Below are positions 25,507 through 33,314 of a stretch of DNA of 40,640 bases, piece by piece. The translations under genes and the position numbers were made by a program. Source of the DNA: JAEYZS01 sp964469265 (GTDB lineage: Bacteria > Bdellovibrionota > Bdellovibrionia > Bdellovibrionales > JAEYZS01); NCBI GenBank assembly GCA_964469265.1, contig CAYXYF010000020.1:1-40640 (forward strand), read 5' to 3'. How positions within the stretch are numbered: position 1 is the first letter of the stretch; each line of letters opens with the position of its first letter. The notes below the pieces were generated by a model. The model did not search any database. It saw nothing but the letters and a program-made list of their open reading frames with translations, and was not told the origin of the DNA.

Positions 25507-25609
25507 GGATCATTTGCGCCATGGTGACGGCGTTACTCCAGAAGCCTGGCGGCTTCGCTGCTCTGGGATCCTTCGCTGGCGCTACGGACCCGTTCGCAGA
25601 TGCTCCACA

Positions 25610-25636
25610 CTAAAACGTGCCACTGGCACCTTTTAG
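25610..25636. repeat. 12-bp inverted repeat
   Basis: CTAAAACGTGCC, loop ACT, GGCACCTTTTAG: arms match at 11 of 12 positions. It is a strong hairpin without a T-tract, so probably a repeat-element or recombination structure rather than a terminator. Confidence 0.6.
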
Positions 25637-25708
25637 CGCGGGCACAACCTCTGGCCCAAACGAAGTGAACCATAGCCCCGCAGATTCGAATCCTGATTCA
25701 CGGGCATG

Positions 25709-25748
25709 AATAAAAATAAAAAAAGCCAACCGTTTTTAGGTTGGCTTT
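25709..25748 (-). terminator. Terminator of tRNA-Pro
   Basis: On the minus strand AAAGCCAACC, a 7-base loop, GGTTGGCTTT and then a long T-rich run (reading TTTTATTTTTATTC). It lies 15 bases after the tRNA 3' end. Confidence 0.88.
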
Positions 25749-25762
25749 GTTTATTTTTAGAA

Positions 25763-25839
<77 letters not shown>

Positions 25840-25897
25840 ACGTATATTGCTAAAACGAAAGCACGAAACTACTCGAATTGCTCTAAGTATGTCAAAT

Positions 25898-26054
25898 GCC
25901 TAATCTTTAGGCCTAACGCAAACCGCTAAATACGTAAAAAAATTATTGCAAAAAATTTGTGGCCTAATACGCTTTTAGGCGTACGCATAGATTTAGAAAC
26001 AACAATTTGTGTTAGGGCTTAGGCCCATGAGGTGCTCAAGGTCCTAACGCAAAC
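25898..26054 (+). promoter_or_regulatory. Cluster of GCCTAA/TTAGGC sites upstream of the porin gene
   Basis: Two inverted repeats, GCCTAA-tct-TTAGGC (25898-25912) and GCCTAA-N7-TTAGGC (25962-25980), a CTTAGGCCC at about 26019, and a direct repeat CCTAACGCAAAC at 25912-25923 and 26043-26054 all fall in the 180 bases before the porin SD. They could be operator half-sites for a regulator or a structured mRNA leader. The leader has no ORF of note. Confidence 0.55.
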
Positions 26055-26076
26055 AGAAAACAACAAGGAGATCAGA

Positions 26077-27297
26077 ATGAAAAAATTATTATTTGCATTC
26101 GCGAGCTTAGCGCTTCTTACAAGTGCAAACGCTCAAGAGGGTGCGGATGTAAAGTGGAATGCGGAAGCACGCTTTAGATTCACAAACGTTGAGAATGCTG
26201 GCGGAACTGAGTCTGCGAACAATAACCAAACTGTTCAAAGAACAAAGCTTGGCGCTACTATGACTAAAGGTGAAGACCTTACAGCTACTGTTACGTTAAT
26301 CAATGCGGCTACTTGGGGTACACTGCCAACGGGTAACCTTACACCAGGTAATACAGATAACGATCTAATGGTCTATGAAGCGTTTGTTTTCTGGAAAGCT
26401 ATGGACAATTTTGCATTAAAAATTGGCCGTGGTGCTCTTGATCTAGCGGACGGAACAGTTGTAGCAAGAAACGACTGGGAACAAACTCCATACACTTTTG
26501 AAGGTGTTTACGGTGCGTACTTCACTGAGTGGGCTAATATTGGTCTTTTCGGTGTAAAAGGTGCTGAAGAAGGCGATGCTACTAATACAACTGCTGGTTA
26601 TGCAGCTGATATTAACTTTTACGGTGTAAGCTTAGATTTCAAAAACTTACCTGAGTGGTTAAAAATGGCTAACTTCCATGCAATGCAATCAAATGCAACA
26701 AACTTACCTTCTACAACAGGCAATGCTATGGATAAGAAGCTAAGAATGGGTGTAACTGTTAAGGGTGACACTGCTGGAGTTGACTATAGAGCGACGTACG
26801 CAATGTACACAGGGGAAACTAACTTTGCTGGCGCAGGTAATGCTAACGCTGCGGCTGCCGCAGATCACGAAGCTTCTATGATGGATGCTGAAGTCGGTTA
26901 CACTCTTCCAGATGTAATGAACTTAAGAATTTCTGCTCTTTACCACACTGACTCTGGTCAAGATGGTTCAAACAAAAACACAGAGTACGATCCGTTCTTC
27001 TACGACAGACACAACAACGCTGGTTTAATGGATATCATGACTTGGGGTAACCTAACTTATATGAAAGTTGGAGTTGCACTTGAGCCGATGGAAATGACTA
27101 GAGTTGGTGCTGACTACTACATGTTTGAAGCAACTGAAGGAACAGACCTCGGTACTGAAATCGACGTTTGGGCTGTTAGAACGCTTTCAAACGGTGTTGA
27201 GTTAAACGCAAGACTTGGTATGTTTGACTGGGAAGATACAGCTACTAACCCAGAAACTGAAATGCAAGCTTCTTTAGGAGCAACTTTCAGATTCTAA
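26077..27297 (+). CDS. Outer-membrane porin
   Basis: The 406-residue protein has signal peptide MKKLLFAFASLALLTSANA and a mature barrel of alternating strands starting ADVKWNAEARFRFTNVE. It has loops rich in Asn, Thr, Gly and Asp, a segment FALKIGRGALDLADGTVVARNDWEQTPY like the alginate-export/OprE type, and a C-terminal ASLGATFRF with terminal Phe. The SD AAGGAG is 6 bases before the ATG. Codons are strongly biased to GGT, GCT, ACT, GTT and AAC compared with neighbours, which suggests a very abundant protein. It is monocistronic with a terminator. It is probably a major porin. The solute is unknown. Confidence 0.88.
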   Translation: MKKLLFAFASLALLTSANAQEGADVKWNAEARFRFTNVENAGGTESANNNQTVQRTKLGATMTKGEDLTATVTLINAATWGTLPTGNLTPGNTDNDLMVYEAFVFWKAMDNFALKIGRGALDLADGTVVARNDWEQTPYTFEGVYGAYFTEWANIGLFGVKGAEEGDATNTTAGYAADINFYGVSLDFKNLPEWLKMANFHAMQSNATNLPSTTGNAMDKKLRMGVTVKGDTAGVDYRATYAMYTGETNFAGAGNANAAAAADHEASMMDAEVGYTLPDVMNLRISALYHTDSGQDGSNKNTEYDPFFYDRHNNAGLMDIMTWGNLTYMKVGVALEPMEMTRVGADYYMFEATEGTDLGTEIDVWAVRTLSNGVELNARLGMFDWEDTATNPETEMQASLGATFRF

Positions 27298-27321
27298 TTT
27301 ATTGATTAGAATTGGATAGAT

Positions 27322-27356
27322 AAAAGGCTAGGGTAATACCTAGCCTTTTTTATTTT
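27322..27356 (+). terminator. Rho-independent terminator
   Basis: AAAAGGCTAGG, loop GTAATA, CCTAGCCTTTT and further T: a perfect 11-bp stem 25 bases after the porin stop. Confidence 0.95.
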
Positions 27357-27391
27357 TACAGACACGTCTATATGGGATAAACTAATAGATA

Positions 27392-27889
27392 ATGAATAAG
27401 ATTTTTGCTGCCTTTTTATTGGTAATGGTTTGCTTTGTTTCAGATGCTTCTACAGGTAAAAAGCGGATTGAGCTGGACGAAACTACTAGTAAAGAACTGC
27501 TTACGATTATCAAAAATAGCGATACTCTTCATAAATACATGTATGACCGTAAAGATCCTATGGTCAGTTCGCAGATTACGATTCTAAAAACTTCTATTGA
27601 TACCGCAATTAAGAATGTTAAAGGCCAGCAGAGCCAGCATATTTCTCGCATTTTAAATACGATCAACAAGCAGCTCACGAGCGCTCAAATGACTAGAGGG
27701 GATGACCGCACTAAATATTTGCAGTCGGCCTTTAAACAGCTTGTGATCCTTTACCAGAGCTATAAAATCGAGGCGCCTTATAAGGTGTTCTTTTGCAAAA
27801 ACAACCGCGCCGTTTGGATTCAGGAAGAACCTCGTAAGGCTGAAAACCCTTTTGAAGTTTCATCCAACTGTGGACGAAAAGTTTTCTGA
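27392..27889 (+). CDS. Secreted hypothetical protein
   Basis: The 165-residue product has signal peptide MNKIFAAFLLVMVCFVSDAS, then a helical body (ETTSKELLTIIKNSDTLHKYM, HISRILNTINKQLTS) with weak heptad character. A C-terminal segment holds two cysteines (VFFCKNNRAVW, SSNCGRKVF) that could form a disulfide. No family is recognised. No SD is visible before the ATG; the upstream sequence is AT-rich, so the mRNA may have a short leader. The next gene follows after 15 bases and probably forms an operon with it. Confidence 0.7.
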   Translation: MNKIFAAFLLVMVCFVSDASTGKKRIELDETTSKELLTIIKNSDTLHKYMYDRKDPMVSSQITILKTSIDTAIKNVKGQQSQHISRILNTINKQLTSAQMTRGDDRTKYLQSAFKQLVILYQSYKIEAPYKVFFCKNNRAVWIQEEPRKAENPFEVSSNCGRKVF

Positions 27890-27904
27890 AGGTAGAGTTA
27901 CCTC

Positions 27905-28504
27905 ATGGATAATTTCTTAAACTCTTTACCACGCGCCGTCCTCGTCGCAGGCGCGCTTATGATTGGATTAGTCTTTCTGCTACTTACCAATCCTCCTCAC
28001 ACCGCTTGTGACTCCCAGTATGAGATATTTAAAGACGCTCAAACACCGTTCCTTTATAAAGATCCTAAAAAGAAGTTTATGGATGAGACCGCTTTGCAAT
28101 CCAGTATGAATGTTTGTCAGGTACGGCCCATGCCAGGAACTTGTTACCAGTTTTTTGATGGACTAAAAAATCTTATCAATGATGTAAAGACGGTTTCACG
28201 CGAGTGTCGCTCTGAAGTTTTAGCAAAGCCTGAAATCTCAAATGCGCTCTTTGATTCCTTGAGTTTGATTTTTAATTTAGCATGGGGAGAGAAGCCGCCT
28301 GAATCTTATCTTGATAAGATGGGTTGGCTTGATACCGTTCATAAAAGCACTTTTTGCGAAATTCAAATGATTGTGAAGGAAAACTTCACAGAATCTAGAT
28401 GGACTCAGTTTAGAGAGGCCACGCTTGCAAATCTGCCAGGTGCATCCTTATTGGATCGTAAAGAAGTCTGGAATAGGTCACTTTTTACATTGAAATGCCC
28501 TTAA
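27905..28504 (+). CDS. Membrane-anchored Cys-containing hypothetical protein
   Basis: A 199-residue protein with a single N-terminal transmembrane helix (residues 9-28, PRAVLVAGALMIGLVFLLLT). It is followed by a periplasmic domain with six cysteines (ACDSQ, NVCQV, GTCYQFF, SRECRS, STFCEIQ, LKCP), which suggests three disulfides. It is mostly helical. No family or active site is recognised. It sits 15 bases after the preceding secreted-protein gene and 24 bases before the next membrane gene, making a likely three-gene unit of lineage-specific envelope proteins. Confidence 0.7.
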   Translation: MDNFLNSLPRAVLVAGALMIGLVFLLLTNPPHTACDSQYEIFKDAQTPFLYKDPKKKFMDETALQSSMNVCQVRPMPGTCYQFFDGLKNLINDVKTVSRECRSEVLAKPEISNALFDSLSLIFNLAWGEKPPESYLDKMGWLDTVHKSTFCEIQMIVKENFTESRWTQFREATLANLPGASLLDRKEVWNRSLFTLKCP

Positions 28505-28528
28505 CCGCCATGATCTAATGCAGGTGCA

Positions 28529-28975
28529 ATGACAATCACAAAGAACACAATTAGAGATTTATTAATTATTCTGGGTGTGGAAATTCTAACGGTTCCCGTC
28601 ATCGTTGCTTACTTTAATTTTATCGAGCCCAAAAAATTAGCCGCCGTCATTGCCGCAAGCACCTTTGTTTTAACGGGCTTTGTTATTCTAAAAATTTGCA
28701 GAAGCTGGGAAGACGGGTATGCCTCGTTTGTTTATTGGGCCATCCATATTCATGTGTTTGTATTTTCAATTCCTATGCTCGTTGGACGAGTGGCCTTCTG
28801 GGAAAAAGAATTTTCCGATATTAAGTTCTTATATTTTACAGGCCCAGAGTTTCATAAAATTTCAGAGAAGGCCTATTTGGTTCTGGTGATCGGGACCATC
28901 GTGGACTTGGTTATTCATAAGCTGAAACAAAAAAGAATAGATCGACAAAAGAAAACCACTGAGCAAAAAATCTAA
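28529..28975 (+). CDS. Four-helix membrane hypothetical protein
   Basis: The 148 residues contain about four hydrophobic helices (LLIILGVEILTVPVIVAYF, LAAVIAASTFVLTGFVILK, FVYWAIHIHVFVFSIPMLV, AYLVLVIGTIVDLVIHKL) and a very basic C-terminal tail (KQKRIDRQKK). No catalytic motif is seen apart from two His in HIHVFVF. AGGTG is only about 2 bases from the ATG. The last codons overlap the convergent haem-oxygenase-like gene by 4 bases. Function is unknown. Confidence 0.65.
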   Translation: MTITKNTIRDLLIILGVEILTVPVIVAYFNFIEPKKLAAVIAASTFVLTGFVILKICRSWEDGYASFVYWAIHIHVFVFSIPMLVGRVAFWEKEFSDIKFLYFTGPEFHKISEKAYLVLVIGTIVDLVIHKLKQKRIDRQKKTTEQKI

Positions 28976-29613
28976 ACCAGCGCCTTTCCTGTAATCACCC
29001 AATAGAACATTCGCAAATACATTGTTTTACCAATCTCTGCGCCTTTGACGAGGTCTGCAAGCTGTTCTTCGTTAGGTCTTGCGCCCTCTAAAGCTTCAAT
29101 AATTTGATCCCCATGGGGAAGGTTTTCTCCGTGTTTATGGATAATAACAAAGCGGGTATTTGCCTTTGTTAAGTAATCAGCCTTTGACATCAATTGGTCT
29201 ATGAGGTCGTTTGATTTCTTAGCGATATTTTCTAGAATGCAAGTGGCGCCCAACCTAATAAAAGGTTGTTCCATTATAATGGAATTAAAGTAACTCCACC
29301 ATAAAGTGACATCTAATGGACAATCCGTAGGCTGCTCATTCATTTTTAAAAGATCTTCTCGTGCGATGTCGAAGTGAAGTTCTTCTTCGTTTGCAAAGTT
29401 AACTAAAAACTGACGAAGCATTCTTTTTTGCGCCATGATAGGATGGCTGGCAGCAATCATGAAGTGGCGTTGCACACCTTTGGTGAGGTGGTATTGCATG
29501 GATAAAAATCTCACATACTGTTCTCGAGTTAAGCCTGTTTCTTTGGTCGTTGTTTCAAGCAAAGTATAAAATTCATCTTGCGCTTGATTTACGATTTCTA
29601 AAACCTTATTCAT
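28972..29613 (-). CDS. Haem-oxygenase-like fold protein (possible diiron enzyme)
   Basis: The 213-residue all-helical protein has the layout of the haem-oxygenase/TenA superfamily: an early His (QYHLTKGVQRHFM), NFANEEELHFDIAREDL (Glu and His), a central GATCILENIA (Glu) and HKHGENLPHGDQI (clustered His with Glu). These positions recall the ligands of haem-oxygenase-like diiron oxidases, some of which act on fatty acids (UndA), though the spacing is not canonical. Its ATG overlaps the stop of the giant cyclase gene (ATGA), so the two are translationally coupled. It may act on the product of, or supply a substrate for, the neighbouring acyl-transfer domain. Confidence 0.72.
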   Translation of the reverse strand: MNKVLEIVNQAQDEFYTLLETTTKETGLTREQYVRFLSMQYHLTKGVQRHFMIAASHPIMAQKRMLRQFLVNFANEEELHFDIAREDLLKMNEQPTDCPLDVTLWWSYFNSIIMEQPFIRLGATCILENIAKKSNDLIDQLMSKADYLTKANTRFVIIHKHGENLPHGDQIIEALEGARPNEEQLADLVKGAEIGKTMYLRMFYWVITGKALV

Positions 29614-32600
29614 GCGACATCCTTTATCTTTGATTTTCTGTTAATTCCAACTGTAATATGATTATCAATTCCTTTGATTTTTGCATCAGCTAGTTCATAT
29701 TGCGCCTGATAATCTTGTGGGAGACTGCTGAGGACCTCTTGAGAGATCACCATACTACAGTCATACACTTTACATAGCCCTTCAAGGCGAGACGCAATGT
29801 TGACGGTGTTGCCAATAATTGTAAACTCCATACGCTCCTCAGAGCCAACATTCCCCGCAATTGCAGGACCTTGATGAATCCCTATGCCAATTTCAATTCT
29901 CGGAAGTCCGTTTTTAGCGTTTACATCATTAATCTTCTCTAAGCTTTGTAAGATTTCAATTCCTGTCTTCACAGCGTTTAGAGCATTGCCTTCTGTATTT
30001 TGATGAGCTCCCCAAGAGAGTAAAACACCATCTCCTAAATACTTATCAATGATACCGCTATACTTATTTGAGACCTTATAGACCTCGTTATAGAAGATAT
30101 TTAAAAGCTCCAGGGTCGTTTGCGGAGCAAGAGCGGACGTCATTTGCGTAAAGCCTCTGATATCGATAAACATACACGCAATGTTCTTTGTTTGCCCGCC
30201 GAGGTTAGGTTCATTAACCGCACTGACCTGACTTAAAATTGATGACGGGACAAATTTTTCAAAGATCTTCCTGATTTTAACTTCAGAGTCTAGATTAGCT
30301 TGTTTATCAAGTGCCAATCCTAAGTGTAGCGCGACCTTTTGCAATAGTACTAGGTCTCTTCGGTCGAGTTCTTTTCTTTTAGATGATTTATCGGCAATCA
30401 AAATTCCCCAGTTCGTATCATTCCATGCTGGGATCGGTACTATACAAAACCCTGAGGTCTTAAGCTTATTGATCAACGCTTTTGAGGCGTCATTTAACTG
30501 AAATAAATGCTCATCCACGTTGTTTATCATTATCGAGTTGCTAGTTAAGAAGACTGATGAGGCAACCTGTTGGTTGTCTCGTTTTTGGCTCACGTCAATC
30601 GTAAACTTCCATACGTCTTGTGCTCCCTCATAGATTCCGGAGATCGCAGCAGTTTTGATTTGTTGTTTCATGTTATCTGCCAACATTATAAACGCACGAT
30701 CAAAGTCAAAATTCTTACAGATACCATCAAGGGCGGAGTTTAGGATTTTATCAAGTTTGTGTGATCGCTGAACGTCTCGAGAGATTAGATCAATAATGAC
30801 GGATTCTTTATAATTTTCATCAAGCTTATTTTTAGAAACCTGGAGTTCATTGTATTTTTCTTCCGCTTCCTTGTTGTAGTTATCAAACTCCTTAGTGATC
30901 GAGTTAAATTCTTCTTTTATTTTTAATAACTTTCTAGATAGCTTGATGCAGGCAAAAAACATTAATGTCGCAAGAGCTGTCATGGGTTGCTTGGTTAAAA
31001 AGTAGCTTAGCAAACTGATTGCAACTATTAACAGATTAGAGCCTTGATTACTTAAGATGTGTTTATTTTGAGGTTCCCAGATGATCTCATAGGTACAATC
31101 AAGGTCCCCATTAAAACAACAATTCTTTTTTATAACCTGAGCGGGCTTTCCAGTAATAAGTTTTGCCGTAGCCTCAAAACTTGCCTTCCAGTTTTCACAG
31201 GTCTCTTTGTGTTTTGGTCTTAGCTCTGGTTCCACAACACCAATTTTTACAAAGGCGCGACCGTTACGGATTTCAGATAGGTTATATGTTCTGGTCTTAT
31301 TAAAGCGCGGGGTAATCTTTGATATTTGTCTAAAGGCCGCTTCGAGTGAAATAAAGTGCTTTAATATGTAGTAGTTGATTCCCAAGATTTCTTTTTGCAT
31401 GGATCTAATCCCTGCGCCTCTTTGTAGTGCGGTGAGATCATGGTGCTGAGAGAATAAATCATTAAACGTATTTAAAAACTCAATACTCAGCCAGTTTCCC
31501 TGAACATCAAAGTAAGATCTAGGGATTTCAATAGTTGCTAGAATAGAATCCACTTTACTTTGGCCGATCAATTCATCGGCTTCAAGAATGTACGGCAGCA
31601 TAATTGAGGACGTGATATGTTGCTTCGTCCATCTTGGGTTGATGAACTCCGTTGAGTTGCTGCGCTTTTGTGTTGTGCGCGGTTTATTGGCATCCTTGGT
31701 TCTTTTGGAATGAACTTTCGTATAAACCTTTTTTAAGATTTTATTTTTTGTAGAAAGGTGTGGCTTCTGCGTTAAGCCAAGTTCATGCATGTAATCGTTT
31801 ACATTTTTAAAAACAATATCCCACGCATAAGGGTTAAAGTCTTTCCCTTGCTCATAAACTTCATGTGTAATCAACATCGCATGCAGGTGAGTGCTCGGAA
31901 CATCTGGGTGCGGGTACGACAAGTTTAAATCTTTAGCACCTACATTTTTATAAAGCGGTTTAAGTTTCTCGGTGCAATTTAAAAGAACATCAATTTTACC
32001 GTGTGTAACAACGATGGCATGTATTCTTTGCATCATTCCCAAAACAATATCTGATCGTTGAGCCTTCGGATGAACTACAAATTTATTGATTTCAACAACC
32101 TTACTACGATTAAGATTTGGAATGGTCATTAAATCAATGTACTTATCCATTCGAAACGGAGCCTCAGTACCGAAGCGCAGTTCAGCAGAGGCCACCAGTT
32201 GTCCCCCTAAGTAAGCGGCTAAAATTTTTCCTTCTTTATCGTAGCCTTCGCCTAAATCTTTCCAAGTTTTGCCCTCTGCAATTTTACCGTGTTTAGAGTA
32301 CCCTTCATACCGCAGTTTCAAAACATTTTTATACTCTTCTGCGCTTTCAATATATCGATAGGTTAAGCCATTTTTTATACTTCTTGAGAAAAAGCCCGAC
32401 AGTGACAAAGCTTCTGCCCGATTCTCGGTCATAGGCGAGAGTGTAGAAACATAATTCTGAAAGTACTTTTTGTAAGTTTGAGTTGTGCCTTGTAGAAAAA
32501 CCCCGATATCAATTAAGTTTTCTTCTTTGCTCTTTCTCACGTTAGCAATAAATAAATTTAGCTCAGCGGAGTCAAGCCCTGGGATGGTGAGCTTGGCATC

Positions 32601-33089
32601 CTTGATGGTCATTCCTGGAAACAAATGTTTATTTGTAATTGAGGTTTGGAGCAGCATTCCTGATTCGGATAAATCATGAACGCTGTAATAAATTAAGCGG
32701 TTGGGATCAGTTGGATCACATCCAACAACTGTTGGCTTAATGTTTTTATGTGTTAAGAAACGCTTTGAGCGGGTAATGTAATTTGTTTCTAGAGGTTTTG
32801 TAAATTCAATCCCAATAATTTCATCGGTGTTATCTTTCCACGCCAGTTTAAAAGCCATTTTGGATTTTAAACATTTATCACCAATATAAAAATCCAACGA
32901 AAGATCCGTCGCCTTATCGAAGTCGATTTTTTTCTTAAGCTTAATGCACGCGCCGTTAAAGTGATAGTTGAGGATAATGCCTTGGTAGGTCTCGCCGTTT
33001 ATAAATATTACAGCGCGCGCGGGAATATGTCTGTTACTCCCAGAGGTCCGTTCTTCAGTTCGCGTGTTGGTCGTGTTGTCAGCTCTCAA
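29610..33089 (-). CDS. PilZ-PilZ-GNAT(FeeM/LuxI-like)-V4R-like-GAF-adenylyl cyclase
   Basis: In the 1159 residues I see: a degenerate PilZ at about 18-100 (RHIPAR, NYHFNG); a second PilZ at about 105-215 with DLSESG; a GNAT/autoinducer-synthase-like domain at about 243-410 (LRYEGYSKHG, VASAELRFG, VVEINKFVVHPKAQRSD); a V4R/haem-NO-binding-like domain at about 495-672 (CCFNGDLDCTYEI); two hydrophobic helices at about 685-718; a coiled coil; a GAF at about 775-930; and a class III cyclase at about 965-1150. The cyclase has both metal Asp (D976, D1020), adenine-type Lys1016 and Thr1090, and the NxxxR site (NIASR). The start is TTG 33089 with AGGAAG 5 bases ahead. It probably makes cAMP in response to c-di-GMP and lipid or redox cues. 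Confidence 0.87.
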   Translation of the reverse strand: MRADNTTNTRTEERTSGSNRHIPARAVIFINGETYQGIILNYHFNGACIKLKKKIDFDKATDLSLDFYIGDKCLKSKMAFKLAWKDNTDEIIGIEFTKPLETNYITRSKRFLTHKNIKPTVVGCDPTDPNRLIYYSVHDLSESGMLLQTSITNKHLFPGMTIKDAKLTIPGLDSAELNLFIANVRKSKEENLIDIGVFLQGTTQTYKKYFQNYVSTLSPMTENRAEALSLSGFFSRSIKNGLTYRYIESAEEYKNVLKLRYEGYSKHGKIAEGKTWKDLGEGYDKEGKILAAYLGGQLVASAELRFGTEAPFRMDKYIDLMTIPNLNRSKVVEINKFVVHPKAQRSDIVLGMMQRIHAIVVTHGKIDVLLNCTEKLKPLYKNVGAKDLNLSYPHPDVPSTHLHAMLITHEVYEQGKDFNPYAWDIVFKNVNDYMHELGLTQKPHLSTKNKILKKVYTKVHSKRTKDANKPRTTQKRSNSTEFINPRWTKQHITSSIMLPYILEADELIGQSKVDSILATIEIPRSYFDVQGNWLSIEFLNTFNDLFSQHHDLTALQRGAGIRSMQKEILGINYYILKHFISLEAAFRQISKITPRFNKTRTYNLSEIRNGRAFVKIGVVEPELRPKHKETCENWKASFEATAKLITGKPAQVIKKNCCFNGDLDCTYEIIWEPQNKHILSNQGSNLLIVAISLLSYFLTKQPMTALATLMFFACIKLSRKLLKIKEEFNSITKEFDNYNKEAEEKYNELQVSKNKLDENYKESVIIDLISRDVQRSHKLDKILNSALDGICKNFDFDRAFIMLADNMKQQIKTAAISGIYEGAQDVWKFTIDVSQKRDNQQVASSVFLTSNSIMINNVDEHLFQLNDASKALINKLKTSGFCIVPIPAWNDTNWGILIADKSSKRKELDRRDLVLLQKVALHLGLALDKQANLDSEVKIRKIFEKFVPSSILSQVSAVNEPNLGGQTKNIACMFIDIRGFTQMTSALAPQTTLELLNIFYNEVYKVSNKYSGIIDKYLGDGVLLSWGAHQNTEGNALNAVKTGIEILQSLEKINDVNAKNGLPRIEIGIGIHQGPAIAGNVGSEERMEFTIIGNTVNIASRLEGLCKVYDCSMVISQEVLSSLPQDYQAQYELADAKIKGIDNHITVGINRKSKIKDVA

Positions 33090-33174
33090 TGATACTTCCT
33101 CTAGTCCTAGATCGGAGCAATAGGTAAGTAGAGTTAGGTATTTTTAGTCCTGTAAATAGCAAACTAGATATGCG

Positions 33175-33216
33175 TCCAGACTTTGTGACTGAAACGTCTT
33201 AATTCAAAAGTCTGGA
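33175..33216. promoter_or_regulatory. 10-bp inverted repeat in the divergent control region
   Basis: TCCAGACTTT (33175-33184) and AAAGTCTGGA (33207-33216) are perfect complements 22 bases apart, between the two divergent signalling operons. It is a candidate operator for a dimeric regulator. It lacks the T-tract expected of a terminator toward the minus-strand gene. Confidence 0.45.
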
Positions 33217-33239
33217 AAAAACTTATAAAATTAAAAATA

Positions 33240-33274
33240 GGAGATTTATCATTAATTGTTTAATGTAGGTCTCC
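33240..33274 (+). promoter_or_regulatory. Leader hairpin before the PilZ-methyltransferase gene
   Basis: GGAGA (33240-33244) pairs with TCTCC (33270-33274), extended by T/G and A/T pairs. Nested within is CATTAA-TTGT-TTAATG (33250-33265). It ends 30 bases before the SD of the gene at 33315 and may act in the mRNA leader or as a binding site. Confidence 0.4.
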
Positions 33275-33314
33275 GAATAATATTCAGGACCATATTAAGA
33301 TATTGGAGATAGGT

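Noticed and set aside
25680..25700. Possible tRNA fragment (TTCGAATCC)
   Set aside because: Only a T-loop-like palindrome is present. No acceptor, D or anticodon arms can be drawn around it.
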